A stretch of 50,380 nucleotides of DNA from Dehalococcoidia bacterium UBA7891 (GCA_002500485.1 DLRJ01000027.1:1-50380), one strand, 5' to 3'; shown: positions 8,119 through 16,251, counted from the stretch's first letter. Notes: generated by a model from the letters alone, not told the origin. Made by a program: numbers and translations.

Positions 8119-8298
8119 ATGGTAGATTATAGAGCGTGCCCAAAATGCCGTGGTGATATGCACACCCGCCGAGATACCTTCGGGGATTTTAAGGAGTGTA
8201 TCCAGTGTGGCTTAATGCAAGATCTTGAACTTGAAAATAAATCAGATGCCTTTACGGTATCTGATGGCCCTAAAAATAAAACAGGACAAGCTGCTTAA
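8119..8298 (+). CDS. Small zinc-ribbon protein, 59 aa
   Basis: ATG 8119 opens a 59-codon frame ending in TAA. Residues 7-10 are CPKC and 27-30 are CIQC, followed by Gly: a classical zinc ribbon with a 16-residue spacer. Between them lies GDMHTRRDTFGDFKE, basic and suited to contact nucleic acid. The tail from residue 32 is acidic and then polar, probably unstructured. GGGGA lies 9 nt upstream of the start. Proteins of this size often act as modulators of transcription or as small metal-binding factors; no partner is evident. It lies on the same strand as the Fe-S gene that follows, 247 bp away. Confidence 0.75.
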   Translation: MVDYRACPKCRGDMHTRRDTFGDFKECIQCGLMQDLELENKSDAFTVSDGPKNKTGQAA

Positions 8299-8426
8299 AG
8301 TATAGGATTTAATCAGTATTTCAGGTACTGTTAAAGCAATCTTCACAAATATAGAATAGTTGAATGTCTGGTGGTTCGTTGTGCCTAAGACATATCGATA
8401 TGACGTAGAAGGCGGCTTCTTCCATA

Positions 8427-8455
8427 TTGACTGACTACCACTATATTTATAGAAT
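8427..8455 (+). promoter_or_regulatory. Candidate sigma70 promoter for the iscA-like/ygfZ operon
   Basis: TTGACT (8427-8432) and TAGAAT (8450-8455) are separated by exactly 17 nt. Transcription would start near 8462, giving an 80-nt leader. Confidence 0.6.
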
Positions 8456-8477
8456 CAATTATCTAAAAGCGTTTTGG

Positions 8478-8494
8478 AATGGTTACGCACCATT
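8478..8494. promoter_or_regulatory. Palindrome in the iscA-like leader
   Basis: AATGGT (8478-8483) and ACCATT (8489-8494) are perfect inverted arms around TACGC. It lies about 15-30 nt downstream of the predicted transcription start, a position where a repressor could act. No regulator can be named. Confidence 0.35.
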
Positions 8495-8544
8495 GAGTAC
8501 AGTGGAAATTAGACTATGATACATGTAGATGATGGGAGGTCTAA

Positions 8545-8901
8545 ATGACAACGACTCAGGGTCCAGCTCCACTTTCTATTACGATAAGTGAGGAGGCTGC
8601 TTACCACGTTAAAGAATTTTCTGCTGCTGAGGGAAACCCAGATGCTGATTTGCGCGTGGGGGTAAAAGGTGGCGGTTGCTCAGGACTCACCTATATGTTG
8701 GAAATAGTGAGTGATGGCCCAAGAGAAACCGATAAAGTGATCGATGAGAATGGTGTTCGGCTTTTTGTTGATAAGAAGTCGTATGTCTTTTTAGCGGGTA
8801 CGATACTCGAATATTCTGGGGGACTTAACGGAAAGGGGTTTGTATTCAATAACCCCAATGCAAAAACAACCTGTGGTTGTGGCACTTCGTTTAGTGTTTA
8901 G
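8545..8901 (+). CDS. A-type iron-sulfur carrier protein (IscA/ErpA/HesB family)
   Basis: The 118-aa protein has the three invariant cysteines of A-type carriers: GGGCSGL near residue 47 and the terminal TTCGCGTSF with two more. The order ISEEAAYHVKEF, LRVGVKGGGCSGL, FVDKKSYVFLAGTILEY, GKGFVFNNPNAKTTCGCG follows ErpA/IscA throughout. Such proteins receive and hand on [2Fe-2S] or [4Fe-4S] clusters to target enzymes in the cytoplasm. GGGAGG lies 5 nt before ATG 8545. ygfZ follows after 12 bp, so the two are one transcript. Which of IscA, ErpA or SufA it matches cannot be settled from sequence inspection. Confidence 0.95.
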   Translation: MTTTQGPAPLSITISEEAAYHVKEFSAAEGNPDADLRVGVKGGGCSGLTYMLEIVSDGPRETDKVIDENGVRLFVDKKSYVFLAGTILEYSGGLNGKGFVFNNPNAKTTCGCGTSFSV

Positions 8902-8913
8902 GTAACACTTTAT

Positions 8914-9813
8914 TTGATTGAAAAACCAGTGTTTGTAGATCTAAGTGATTATTTCAGCCGGATAGATATATACGGGGAGGATTCACTAGATCTCCTAGAT
9001 AGATTGTCCACCAATAAACTTGATGATCTCACTGACCCATTTATGGGAATGCACTCTGTCCTTACCACCAATAAAGGGCGAATAATTGATCTTCTCAGTG
9101 TGAACCGGTTACCTGACAAAGTTCTATTGATGACGGCTGGTGAATCTAAAAACAAAGTCATCGATTGGATAGAATTTTACACAATTATGGAAGACGTTAC
9201 AGTCAAAGATGTTTCAACAGAAACCTGTCACTTTAGGTTGATCGGTGATAGCTGGGAGGATCTATTTCCAAGAATGACTGATCTATCCATCCGCAATTCT
9301 TTCATTTGGGAATTTGAAGGAGAATCTTTTATTGCTATAAAAGAAGAGATGTCTTCTTTTCCATGTGTTGACATTATAGGTACAGCGGGTTCAAAAAATA
9401 AATTAAACCAGGTATTTTCTGCCGAGTGCAAGAGTCTTACTCTAGAGGAATTCACACAACTGAGATTGGAGCTTGGAATTCCAGCGTTTGGGTACGAATT
9501 AACAGAAGATTTTAATCCGCTGGAGGCAGGCCTAATATCCCATATTAACTTTAACAAAGGGTGTTATATAGGGCAGGAAGTGGTAGCTAGATTAAACACT
9601 TATGACAAAGTTCAACGTAAGTTAGTTAGATTGTCTTGGGAAGGTATTCTAGCTGAAAAAGACATCACCTACGATGGTCATTTGGTGGGAGTCATAACCT
9701 CGGCAATGAATGGCGCTGGATTAGGATTCATTCGTAACTCTCATGCGGAACTGAGTAGAGAGTTAGTATGCGGCAATCAAAAGGTTATGGTTACCGAAAT
9801 ATTGGCAAAATAG
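8914..9813 (+). CDS. ygfZ: Folate-binding Fe-S assembly protein YgfZ (GcvT-like)
   Basis: The 299-aa product carries the hallmark K-G-C-Y-I-G-Q-E-V-V-A-R near residues 213-224, whose Cys is essential in YgfZ. The N-terminal GcvT-like domain includes LLDRLSTNKLDDL and LTTNKGRIIDLL. YgfZ (IBA57 in mitochondria) binds tetrahydrofolate and helps A-type carriers to assemble or repair [4Fe-4S] clusters. The start is TTG 8914 with AGGT about 10 nt upstream. It lies 12 bp after the A-type carrier gene, a direct genetic link between the two partners. Its stop abuts the stop of fabL on the other strand with no base between. Confidence 0.93.
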   Translation: MIEKPVFVDLSDYFSRIDIYGEDSLDLLDRLSTNKLDDLTDPFMGMHSVLTTNKGRIIDLLSVNRLPDKVLLMTAGESKNKVIDWIEFYTIMEDVTVKDVSTETCHFRLIGDSWEDLFPRMTDLSIRNSFIWEFEGESFIAIKEEMSSFPCVDIIGTAGSKNKLNQVFSAECKSLTLEEFTQLRLELGIPAFGYELTEDFNPLEAGLISHINFNKGCYIGQEVVARLNTYDKVQRKLVRLSWEGILAEKDITYDGHLVGVITSAMNGAGLGFIRNSHAELSRELVCGNQKVMVTEILAK

Positions 9814-10584
9814 TTATGAATCGGTGCTTGATAGAGGTGCTAGTAAGGTAACACCACCATCAACTATTATGATCTGACCTCTTACCATCAAAGCGTCCTC
9901 ACTACATAAAAAAGCGGTGACTTTGGCAATGTCTTTACCTGTTATTACCCTTCCTGCAAGGGTGTTTTTCGCCGATGTCACCATATCTTGCTTATTTGGG
10001 AATGACTCAAAGGCACCAGTTTCCACATATCCTCCTGATACCGCATTGACATTAATACCTTTTGGAGCCAATTCTACAGCTAGGTATCTGGTTAGAGATT
10101 CTAGAGCTGCTTTTGAGGTCCCCACAGAGAGGTAATATGGAAGAACCTTTCGGGAGCCTTCAGAAGTGATGTTTACTATAGAACCGCCATTTGGCATTAT
10201 TTTGGTGGCCTCTACCGAACACAGCCACGGGGCCCGAGCATTTATATTCATTGTCCAGTCCCAGTGTTTTGTCGTTAATTCGTCTGCATTTCTCTGAACA
10301 CCAGAGGCTGCATTATTTACTAAGACATCAATAGAACTGAATTCTTGCTCAACTGATTGAAACATGTTTGCAATTTGATCAGGTTCAGCAAGGTGGGCTC
10401 GCAATTTAAGGCATCTTACTCCCAGGTTTTCTATTTCGAGTTGAGTTTGTTCGGCAGCGTCGTGGTTTCTGAAATAATTAAATGCAATGTGGTACCCCAA
10501 GTTGCCAAATTCCATGGCAATAGCTTTACCTATACCTCTCGAACCGCCTGTTATCAGGGCTACCTTGTTTTTAGTATCAGCCAT
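9814..10584 (-). CDS. fabL: Enoyl-ACP reductase III (FabL)
   Basis: The 256-aa SDR matches Bacillus FabL in its special features rather than FabG. It has the Y-x6-K active site (YLSVGTSK), the NNAASGV motif, HWDWTMNINARA, SLTRYLAVELAPKGINVNAVSGG and a final RGQIIIVDGG. The nucleotide-binding TGGSRGIGKA is at residues 13-22. FabL reduces the enoyl-ACP double bond with NADPH in the last step of each fatty-acid elongation cycle. It closes the operon hadA-like/hadB-like/plsX/fabG/fabL and lies 23 bp after fabG. ATG 10584 lacks a strong Shine-Dalgarno, so translation may be coupled to fabG. Confidence 0.88.
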   Translation of the reverse strand: MADTKNKVALITGGSRGIGKAIAMEFGNLGYHIAFNYFRNHDAAEQTQLEIENLGVRCLKLRAHLAEPDQIANMFQSVEQEFSSIDVLVNNAASGVQRNADELTTKHWDWTMNINARAPWLCSVEATKIMPNGGSIVNITSEGSRKVLPYYLSVGTSKAALESLTRYLAVELAPKGINVNAVSGGYVETGAFESFPNKQDMVTSAKNTLAGRVITGKDIAKVTAFLCSEDALMVRGQIIIVDGGVTLLAPLSSTDS

Positions 10585-10607
10585 TAAATTATTCTAGGCT
10601 CTGTTCG

Positions 10608-11354
10608 TTAGATAGCCATACCCCCGTCAACGCTTATTATTTGACCCGTTATGTATTTTGCCTTTTCACTTGCTAGGTATGCAATCATATGAGCGATATC
10701 ATCTACCTCCCCAAAATGAGCCATTGGTATCCAAGTCATAATGGTGTCTTTTTGTTTGTCTGATAGGACATCGACAGTATCAGTATGGATGTACCCTGGG
10801 GTTACCGTGTTAACGGTTATATTTCTCGTAGCTACTTCCTTTGCGAGGGCGAATGTAAAACCGTTAATTGCGGCTTTTGAAGCAGTGTAGTTGGTTTGAC
10901 CAATGTTTCCTCGTAGACCGACTACCGAACCAATATTAATGATTCTCCCCCACCGGGACCTCACCATCGTTCTAAGGACGGCCCTGCTGCAGTAAAACGT
11001 ACCGTTGAGATTGGTATTTATTACTCTAGACCATGCCTCATCTGACATTCTTAATAGCAACCCATCGTCGATAATGCCAGCGTTATTTATTAATATGTCG
11101 ATCTGGCCAAACTGTTCAGTTACATCTTCTACCATTTTAGTTACTTCACTCAAATTTCCGACATCCGCTTGATACGAAATGGATTCCACCCCGAAATCCT
11201 CCAAATGGTTAGCAGTGTCATCGGCTTCTTTTTGGGAAGAATTATAATTCACTACAACGTTAGCCCCCATTTCAGCCAACCTTATTGCGGCGGCCCTGCC
11301 GATCCCTTTGGCTGCCCCTGTAACTAGGGCTGTTTTTCCTTTGAGTTCAGACAC
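10608..11354 (-). CDS. fabG: 3-oxoacyl-ACP reductase FabG
   Basis: The 248-aa SDR reduces 3-ketoacyl-ACP to the 3-hydroxy form with NADPH. It has TGAAKGIGRAAAIRL at residues 12-26, NNAGIIDDGLLLRM, the catalytic Ser in IINIGSVVG, YTASK (Tyr-x3-Lys), and VTPGYIHTDT with the final ITGQIISVDGGMAI. Length and order fit FabG of type II fatty-acid synthesis. The start is GTG 11354, with AGGAG 5 nt upstream. It lies between plsX and fabL, which supports the biosynthetic rather than a catabolic role. Confidence 0.93.
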   Translation of the reverse strand: MSELKGKTALVTGAAKGIGRAAAIRLAEMGANVVVNYNSSQKEADDTANHLEDFGVESISYQADVGNLSEVTKMVEDVTEQFGQIDILINNAGIIDDGLLLRMSDEAWSRVINTNLNGTFYCSRAVLRTMVRSRWGRIINIGSVVGLRGNIGQTNYTASKAAINGFTFALAKEVATRNITVNTVTPGYIHTDTVDVLSDKQKDTIMTWIPMAHFGEVDDIAHMIAYLASEKAKYITGQIISVDGGMAI

Positions 11355-11391
11355 TTTTACTCCTATAAACTTATGCCAGTAACCAATTTAT

Positions 11392-12414
11392 TTAATCATC
11401 CACAGTGGACATAACCAAGGATACTTCTTTATTCATTTCTTCAATTAGATTTGTGTTCACACACATTTTTGCCAGCCCCACAGCTCTTTCTATGGCTGCA
11501 GCCGAAGCGTTACCGTGTCCGATTATACTCACGCCATTGACTCCGAAAACTGGGCCACCACCTCGTGCATCAACTACGTTGTTCTTTTTATATAGATCTG
11601 CCATGAGAGAATCGAGATGATCATCGGGTATTTTTCCCTTCAAGACCTCACTTAACTGTGTTGCTAATCCCCTTCCAAGTCCTTCTACCAATTTCAGAAC
11701 GACATTTCCGATGAATCCGTCACAGACCACGACATCTGCTTTCCCTGTGACCAAATCATTTCCCTCAATGTTACCGATGAAATTCAAGCCACTTTTTTTG
11801 AATAGCATGCTGGCTTCTTTGGATTGAACATTTCCTTTTCCTTCTTCGCTCCCCACACTCAGTAACCCTAGTTTAGGGTCTTTAACTCCAATAAGTAATT
11901 TGCTAAACACAGATCCTAGCACCCCGAATCCCAGTAACTGAGATGGTTTGCAATCAAGGTTGGAACCCAGATCAAGAATAGTTTGGTTTGGGGCAGATCC
12001 TACTATAGGGCCGCCTATGGCAGGCCTTTCGATACCCTTTATTGTTCCCAGCAAAACAACAGCGGCGGCCATTGTTCCCCCTGTGGACCCCATAGATATG
12101 ACGGCATCGGCGGTTTTATTCTTCACCAAATTAGTAGCTACTAAGATCGACGCGGTGGGTTTTTGCCGTAAGGCTAAGGCCGGCGGTTCATGATCTTCTA
12201 TCTTTCCATTTGAAGGTACAAAATGTACTGGTAGGCCAACAGTTTCGTGTTTTGCTAGTTCATTTTGAACCAGATCACTATCACCAACAATAAACACTTC
12301 TGCTAAACCACTTTTGGCGGCTTGGACCGCCCCTGCTACCGGGAGGGATGGAGCGTTGTCTCCGCCCATCGCATCTATTGCGACCTTCAATAATCGATCT
12401 TGTGTTTCTGGCAA
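11392..12414 (-). CDS. plsX: Phosphate acyltransferase PlsX
   Basis: PlsX converts acyl-ACP to acyl-phosphate, the donor for the first acylation of glycerol-3-phosphate. The signature VAIDAMGGDNAP is at the N-terminus, followed by VGDSDLV, EDHEPPALALRQKPTAS, ISMGSTGG, DLGSNLDCKPSQL, VVCDGFIGNVVLKLVEG and GGGPVFGVNGVSIIGHG. The longest frame starts at GTG 12432, which overlaps the hadB-like gene by 8 bp. AGGAG at 12426-12422 is 7 nt upstream of TTG 12414, giving about 340 aa, closer to the usual length and N-terminus, so I use TTG. Position between dehydratase and fabG genes is like the plsX-fab clusters of other bacteria. Confidence 0.96.
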   Translation of the reverse strand: MPETQDRLLKVAIDAMGGDNAPSLPVAGAVQAAKSGLAEVFIVGDSDLVQNELAKHETVGLPVHFVPSNGKIEDHEPPALALRQKPTASILVATNLVKNKTADAVISMGSTGGTMAAAVVLLGTIKGIERPAIGGPIVGSAPNQTILDLGSNLDCKPSQLLGFGVLGSVFSKLLIGVKDPKLGLLSVGSEEGKGNVQSKEASMLFKKSGLNFIGNIEGNDLVTGKADVVVCDGFIGNVVLKLVEGLGRGLATQLSEVLKGKIPDDHLDSLMADLYKKNNVVDARGGGPVFGVNGVSIIGHGNASAAAIERAVGLAKMCVNTNLIEEMNKEVSLVMSTVDD

Positions 12415-12424
12415 ATTTAGTCTC

Positions 12425-12853
12425 CTAGTCACCAGCCGATGCTGGTTTATCTACTTTCACTGAAGCTTCACCTGATATGATGACCTCCCCATCTTGTCTG
12501 GTTATTATTACTGTGCACGTTATGTGACTACTGTTGGTTGTGTCTTCTAATTTTTTAATCTGACCGGAAGTTTGGATTTCATCACCCGGATACACGGGTG
12601 ATCTGAATCTCATTTTCATTTTGCCTGTGTTATACCAGGCTGTGCCGAAGCTTTCAGCCATTATTTCCGAAATCGTAGCTGCAGCCATCATACCGTGACC
12701 AATATTACGACCAAATTGGGAATTTTTGCCAAAAGCTTCATTGATATGAATAGGATTATAGTCACCAGATGCATCCGCATACATACGAATCTGGTCCATT
12801 GTTATCATTTTTTTGATAGGTATTAGGTCTGCCCCTAGTTTCAAGTTTTCCAT
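12425..12853 (-). CDS. MaoC-like dehydratase, catalytic subunit (HadB type)
   Basis: The about 142-aa protein is a hot-dog fold hydratase. It holds the catalytic hydratase-2 motif in YADASGDYNPIHINE, where Asp and His act, followed by GHGMMAAATISEIMAE and a FRSPVYPGDEIQTSG strand. It would dehydrate 3-hydroxyacyl-ACP (or CoA) to the trans-2-enoyl form. The longest ORF adds 34 N-terminal residues that overlap the upstream gene and look non-coding, so I start at ATG 12853, 11 bp after the stop of the hadA-like gene. Its pairing with that gene mirrors mycobacterial HadA-HadB. A catabolic role on CoA esters is possible, but plsX, fabG and fabL follow directly. Confidence 0.88.
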   Translation of the reverse strand: MENLKLGADLIPIKKMITMDQIRMYADASGDYNPIHINEAFGKNSQFGRNIGHGMMAAATISEIMAESFGTAWYNTGKMKMRFRSPVYPGDEIQTSGQIKKLEDTTNSSHITCTVIITRQDGEVIISGEASVKVDKPASAGD

Positions 12854-12864
12854 CCTATGTTGTT

Positions 12865-13272
12865 TTATGCAGGAAGCATAATTGTACTTTTGCCTTTCAT
12901 CACTGAAAGTCCGGAAGAATTTAAAACAATTAAGCTTACTACCATGAATCTCCATTCCCCACGCACGTTATTGGAAGCAAGGGAAGCAACACATCTTAGT
13001 GTCTCACCAACTTTTACGGAATTCAGGAACTCCATTTCTTGACCAACATGTAGAGTTCCACCAGGTATCTGTAAGTCAACAACGACTCCCCTGAGGCTTA
13101 AAGCTGCAACCGCCATAGGCGGTGATAGTTCTATACCTGATTTATCAAATTCACGGCTCGATTTATCTTGTACCGCTTCCAGATATAGAGCAACTTCTTT
13201 TTGTCCTAGAGTATATGTTTGGTTCGATATCTCATTTCCGCTTTCTAGTAGAGAATAATCTAATGGCAACAT
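12865..13272 (-). CDS. MaoC N-terminal-type hot-dog subunit (HadA type)
   Basis: The 135-aa product resembles the N-terminal, non-catalytic hot-dog domain of MaoC dehydratases (FAS1_DH region). It has an opening QTYTLGQKEVALYLEAVQD, a SPPMAVAALSLRGVV helix, GGTLHVGQEMEFLNSVKVGE and RGEWRFMVVSLIVLNSSG. It lacks the D-x-N-P-x-H motif. In HadA such a partner shapes the acyl-chain channel for the catalytic HadB. It is the first gene of the fatty-acid operon, divergent from serS across 224 bp. The start ATG 13272 has only a weak Shine-Dalgarno (GAG). Confidence 0.78.
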   Translation of the reverse strand: MLPLDYSLLESGNEISNQTYTLGQKEVALYLEAVQDKSSREFDKSGIELSPPMAVAALSLRGVVVDLQIPGGTLHVGQEMEFLNSVKVGETLRCVASLASNNVRGEWRFMVVSLIVLNSSGLSVMKGKSTIMLPA

Positions 13273-13319
13273 CTGCTCACAAGTACTTAATTTAATCCAG
13301 AATTCAGGTTAAGAAAATC

Positions 13320-13403
13320 GTGGTGTACCACTATATAATGAATCTTCCAAAGCAATTATATAGCCACCTACTCAAGGTAAGTTTACCTGCCTTATAAGGT
13401 AGG
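13320..13403. promoter_or_regulatory. Cluster of palindromes between the fatty-acid operon and serS
   Basis: Three palindromes lie in the divergent region: GTGGT-GT-ACCAC (13320-13331), GGTAA-GT-TTACC (13376-13387), and an 18-bp one with one mismatch, CCTGCCTTA/TAAGGTAGG (13386-13403), overlapping the second. A plus-strand TATAAT is at 13334-13339, directly beside the first. They could be operators for either direction. No T-box element for serS was seen. Confidence 0.4.
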
Positions 13404-13496
13404 GTCCTTCGAGAAGATAGCATAAATTATCAAAACATGGATGAATTCGATCGAATCAAATAGAATTTTAGGCAGTTCCGGAAGGAGTTTTATTAT

Positions 13497-14762
13497 TTGA
13501 TTGATATAGAGCTGATTAGAGAAAAACCTGAATTTGTTATCCAGTCTTTCAAAAGGCGAGGAAAAGAGCTTCCACTCACTGAGATAAGTGACTTAGATCA
13601 AAGGCGCAGAGCTGCTATAACTGAGATTGATTCCTTAAGATCTAGGCGTAATGCTGTCTCGAAAGATTTAGGGCAGTCTAAAGATAAACCTGCCGAATTA
13701 ATAGAAGAAATGAGGAATGTGGGATCTCAGATCAAAGATTTAGAGGAAGAGGAAAGGACGATAAGCGGGAGACTGAACCAAGTAATGCTTGATGTGCCCA
13801 ATCTTCCTAGCGAATCCTCGCCAGATGGCCCTGATGAGAATAGTAACATTGTTATTCGAACCGTCGGCAGTATTCCTAAATTTGATTTTAATCCTAAGCC
13901 ACACTGGGAGATAGGTGAGAATCTGGGGATAATTGATTTTCAAAGGGGAGTTAAATTAGCCAAAACCCGATTCTATTTACTTAAAGGTCAGGGGGCCCGC
14001 CTCCAGAGGGCTCTTATCTCTTGGATGTTGGACTTACACACTGAGAAGCATGGATATAGTGAGCTGTACTTGCCTTATATGGTAAATAGGGACACGGTCA
14101 CAGCTTCTAGCCATTTGCCTCACTTCGAGGAAAACATGTACCACGACGCCGAAGATGATCTGTTCATGGTACCAACTGCTGAAGCTCCTGTAACTGGTAT
14201 GTTTAGAGATGAAATTTTGGATGCCGAAACCTTACCTTTGAAATTTGTCTCGCACACGCCTTGTTGGCGAAGAGAGAAATTTTCTGCTGGTAGAGATACA
14301 CGCGGAATAAAGAGAGTGCATCAATTTGACAAGGTTGAAATGTATAAATTTGTGGAACCAGATAAATCCTATGAGGAGCTTGAATTATTGTTAAATGATG
14401 CTGAAGCAGTATGCGTTGAATTAGGTATTTCGCATAGGATTCTAGAGTTATGCACAGGGGATCTCGGCTTCGCGGCAGCTAAAAGCTACGATGTAGAGAT
14501 GTGGAGTCCAGGTACTCAGGAATGGCTGGAGGTGTCCTCCTGTTCTAATTGTACCGACTTCCAGTCTAGGAGAGCGGCTATTCGTTACAAAGCCTCAGAA
14601 AATTCTCGTCCAAGATTGCTGCACACTTTGAATGGCTCAGGGCTCGCTGTACCTCGGGTCATGATTGCTATTCTTGAAAATTATCAACTGCCTGATGGAA
14701 CGGTAAAAATACCCGACGTTCTTAAACCCTACGCTGGATTCGACCTCATAACTGGTGACTGA
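13497..14762 (+). CDS. serS: Serine-tRNA ligase
   Basis: The 421-aa enzyme charges tRNA-Ser (and tRNA-Sec, if present) with serine. The N-terminal antiparallel coiled coil spans residues about 25-100 (DLDQRRRAAITEIDSLRSRR onward). Class II motif 2 is REKFSAGRDTRGIKRVHQF, and motif 3 is NGSGLAVPRVMIAILENYQ near the C-terminus. The serine-binding TAEAP and EVSSCSNC segments are present. The start is TTG 13497, with AAGGAG 9 nt upstream, and TTGATTGATATAGAG gives the family's usual MIDIELIRE start. The length equals that of bacterial SerRS. Confidence 0.97.
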   Translation: MIDIELIREKPEFVIQSFKRRGKELPLTEISDLDQRRRAAITEIDSLRSRRNAVSKDLGQSKDKPAELIEEMRNVGSQIKDLEEEERTISGRLNQVMLDVPNLPSESSPDGPDENSNIVIRTVGSIPKFDFNPKPHWEIGENLGIIDFQRGVKLAKTRFYLLKGQGARLQRALISWMLDLHTEKHGYSELYLPYMVNRDTVTASSHLPHFEENMYHDAEDDLFMVPTAEAPVTGMFRDEILDAETLPLKFVSHTPCWRREKFSAGRDTRGIKRVHQFDKVEMYKFVEPDKSYEELELLLNDAEAVCVELGISHRILELCTGDLGFAAAKSYDVEMWSPGTQEWLEVSSCSNCTDFQSRRAAIRYKASENSRPRLLHTLNGSGLAVPRVMIAILENYQLPDGTVKIPDVLKPYAGFDLITGD

Positions 14763-14805
14763 GAGGGATATTGTTAGTAAAAATTGAATTTAAGGAGAAA
14801 TTAGT

Positions 14806-15180
14806 ATGTACGTAACACGACAGGAAGACGTTGATCCTCAAGAAGCAGGAGACGCTCCTCTTTTTTATGGTGGGAGAGTGACGAGACAGCCCCTTGTCGG
14901 TCGTACGGAACCTGAGGATTATAACTTTGGGCTTGTTTCTTTCTATGCAGGCGCAAAAAATTATTTTCACACACACACTAGTGATCAAATATTGTTTGCG
15001 ACGAAGGGGCAGGGGATAGTAGCTAATGAATCAGAAGAGGTTCAAATGGGAGCCGGAGACACTGCTTTTATACCGGCTGGTGAAAAGCATTGGCATGGTG
15101 CCGCGGATGGACATGACTTCTCTCATATTTCATTAACACGTCCAGGGAGTGTGACTGAGATGTTTAAGCCTGAATCGTAG
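14806..15180 (+). CDS. Single-domain cupin protein
   Basis: The 124-aa protein is one cupin barrel. Motif 1 is NYFHTHTSDQILFATKGQG, with His-x-His and Gln/Glu-type ligands, and motif 2 is GDTAFIPAGEKHWHGA, supplying the last His. A bound metal is thus likely. Substrates of small cupins vary too much for a guess. ATG 14806 has AAGGAG 8 nt upstream. It follows serS by 43 bp and converges with the MBL-fold gene, leaving 2 bp between stops. Confidence 0.88.
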   Translation: MYVTRQEDVDPQEAGDAPLFYGGRVTRQPLVGRTEPEDYNFGLVSFYAGAKNYFHTHTSDQILFATKGQGIVANESEEVQMGAGDTAFIPAGEKHWHGAADGHDFSHISLTRPGSVTEMFKPES

Positions 15181-15182
15181 TA

Positions 15183-16166
15183 TTAAAAGCTACTGAATAC
15201 ATATTGGCTGCCAACACTGTTCTGTATTATTGAATTCGGTAGTTCCTTCACAAGGGATAAAATTGCTTTCTGACCTGTGCAGTGGGCAGGCACCAACCAG
15301 TCAGGATCTAATGACTTTAAATCGGAGATAGTATTTTGTATAGTGGCTGTATCTAGTCCATCTGGTAGATGAAAACCTCCGATGATTGCATGGATTTTGT
15401 CTTCTGCTGTTAATTTTTTCGCATAATTGCAAATATTAACTATTCCAGAATGGCCACACCCCGTCATTATTATTAGTCCCTTACCCCTTATTTTAGCTAT
15501 CAGAGCTTGATCATCTAACGTAAGAGGATCTGGATACCATGAGCCCTCAGTAAATACTTCTTGTCCCGCCAAACCTTTTTCATAGCTGGTGACTCGATCT
15601 ACTTCTCCTGTTATGAGTAATGAATTGTTTAATAAAAAGGATGGAAGACGTGATTCTTCTATCACTTCGAGGCCACCTTCTTGTAGAGCAAATTTGCTGG
15701 CGGTTGGTAAAATACGAGGGGTTTTACCGGGAAGCCGGATCCTTCTTTTATTCCAAAATTCGGGATGGATTATTATCGGTGTGTTTTGTGAACCTAAATC
15801 ATTTAAAATCCCATCAATTCCCATTGTGTGATCAAAATGACCATGACTAAAGACGATGGCCTCTGCATCCTTAGGCGATATGCCCAATATTCTCATATTT
15901 TCTGAGACGCCCATTGGCGATACTCCGGCATCAAATAGTACGGAATGCTGATTACTGTTATTTTGAATTGTCACCCAGGCCGAAAAACCATGCTCAGCTC
16001 TAAGCTGTGATTTAACAAAACCGTCTACCGTTAAAGGTGCAGCAACTTCTACCTCGGTTGAAGGTCTTTTGACGGGCCCTGTATCGCTTAGGAGGCTGCT
16101 AATGTGATTATCCATCAATACAGTGACAGATAAGTGATCTATGACTGCAGGAGATATTTTAAGCAT
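15183..16166 (-). CDS. MBL-fold metallo-hydrolase
   Basis: The 327-aa product has the metallo-beta-lactamase motif SHGHFDH (H-x-H-x-D-H) near residue 108, followed by GCGHSG and GGFHL and a late PAHCTG, all metal-ligand positions. The layout (VLFDAGVSPMGVSENM before the motif, an insert with GEVDRVTSYEKG after it) is that of the group annotated as dihydropterin-ribofuranosyl-aminobenzene-phosphate synthase-like hydrolases. True function in that group is unproven outside archaea. The start ATG 16166 has GGAGGG about 11 nt upstream. No signal peptide is seen, so the protein is cytoplasmic. Confidence 0.88.
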   Translation of the reverse strand: MLKISPAVIDHLSVTVLMDNHISSLLSDTGPVKRPSTEVEVAAPLTVDGFVKSQLRAEHGFSAWVTIQNNSNQHSVLFDAGVSPMGVSENMRILGISPKDAEAIVFSHGHFDHTMGIDGILNDLGSQNTPIIIHPEFWNKRRIRLPGKTPRILPTASKFALQEGGLEVIEESRLPSFLLNNSLLITGEVDRVTSYEKGLAGQEVFTEGSWYPDPLTLDDQALIAKIRGKGLIIMTGCGHSGIVNICNYAKKLTAEDKIHAIIGGFHLPDGLDTATIQNTISDLKSLDPDWLVPAHCTGQKAILSLVKELPNSIIQNSVGSQYVFSSF

Positions 16167-16251
16167 GGGCCGGCTAACCCTCCATGATCCAATTATTTTA
16201 TGAATTTACGGCGTAGTTTAATACGTGAGGTAAAGTAGATATTTTTCCTTG

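Noticed and set aside
7945..8163. Minus-strand 72-aa ORF
   Set aside because: It overlaps the zinc-ribbon gene antisense and has an irregular composition.
12854..12955. N-terminal 34 residues of the longest HadB-like ORF
   Set aside because: They overlap the hadA-like gene and lack hot-dog features; ATG 12853 fits the family start.
13273..13496. T-box leader for serS
   Set aside because: The stretch AAGGTAGGGTCC superficially recalls a T-box, but the AGGGTGG-ACCGCG core and antiterminator are absent.
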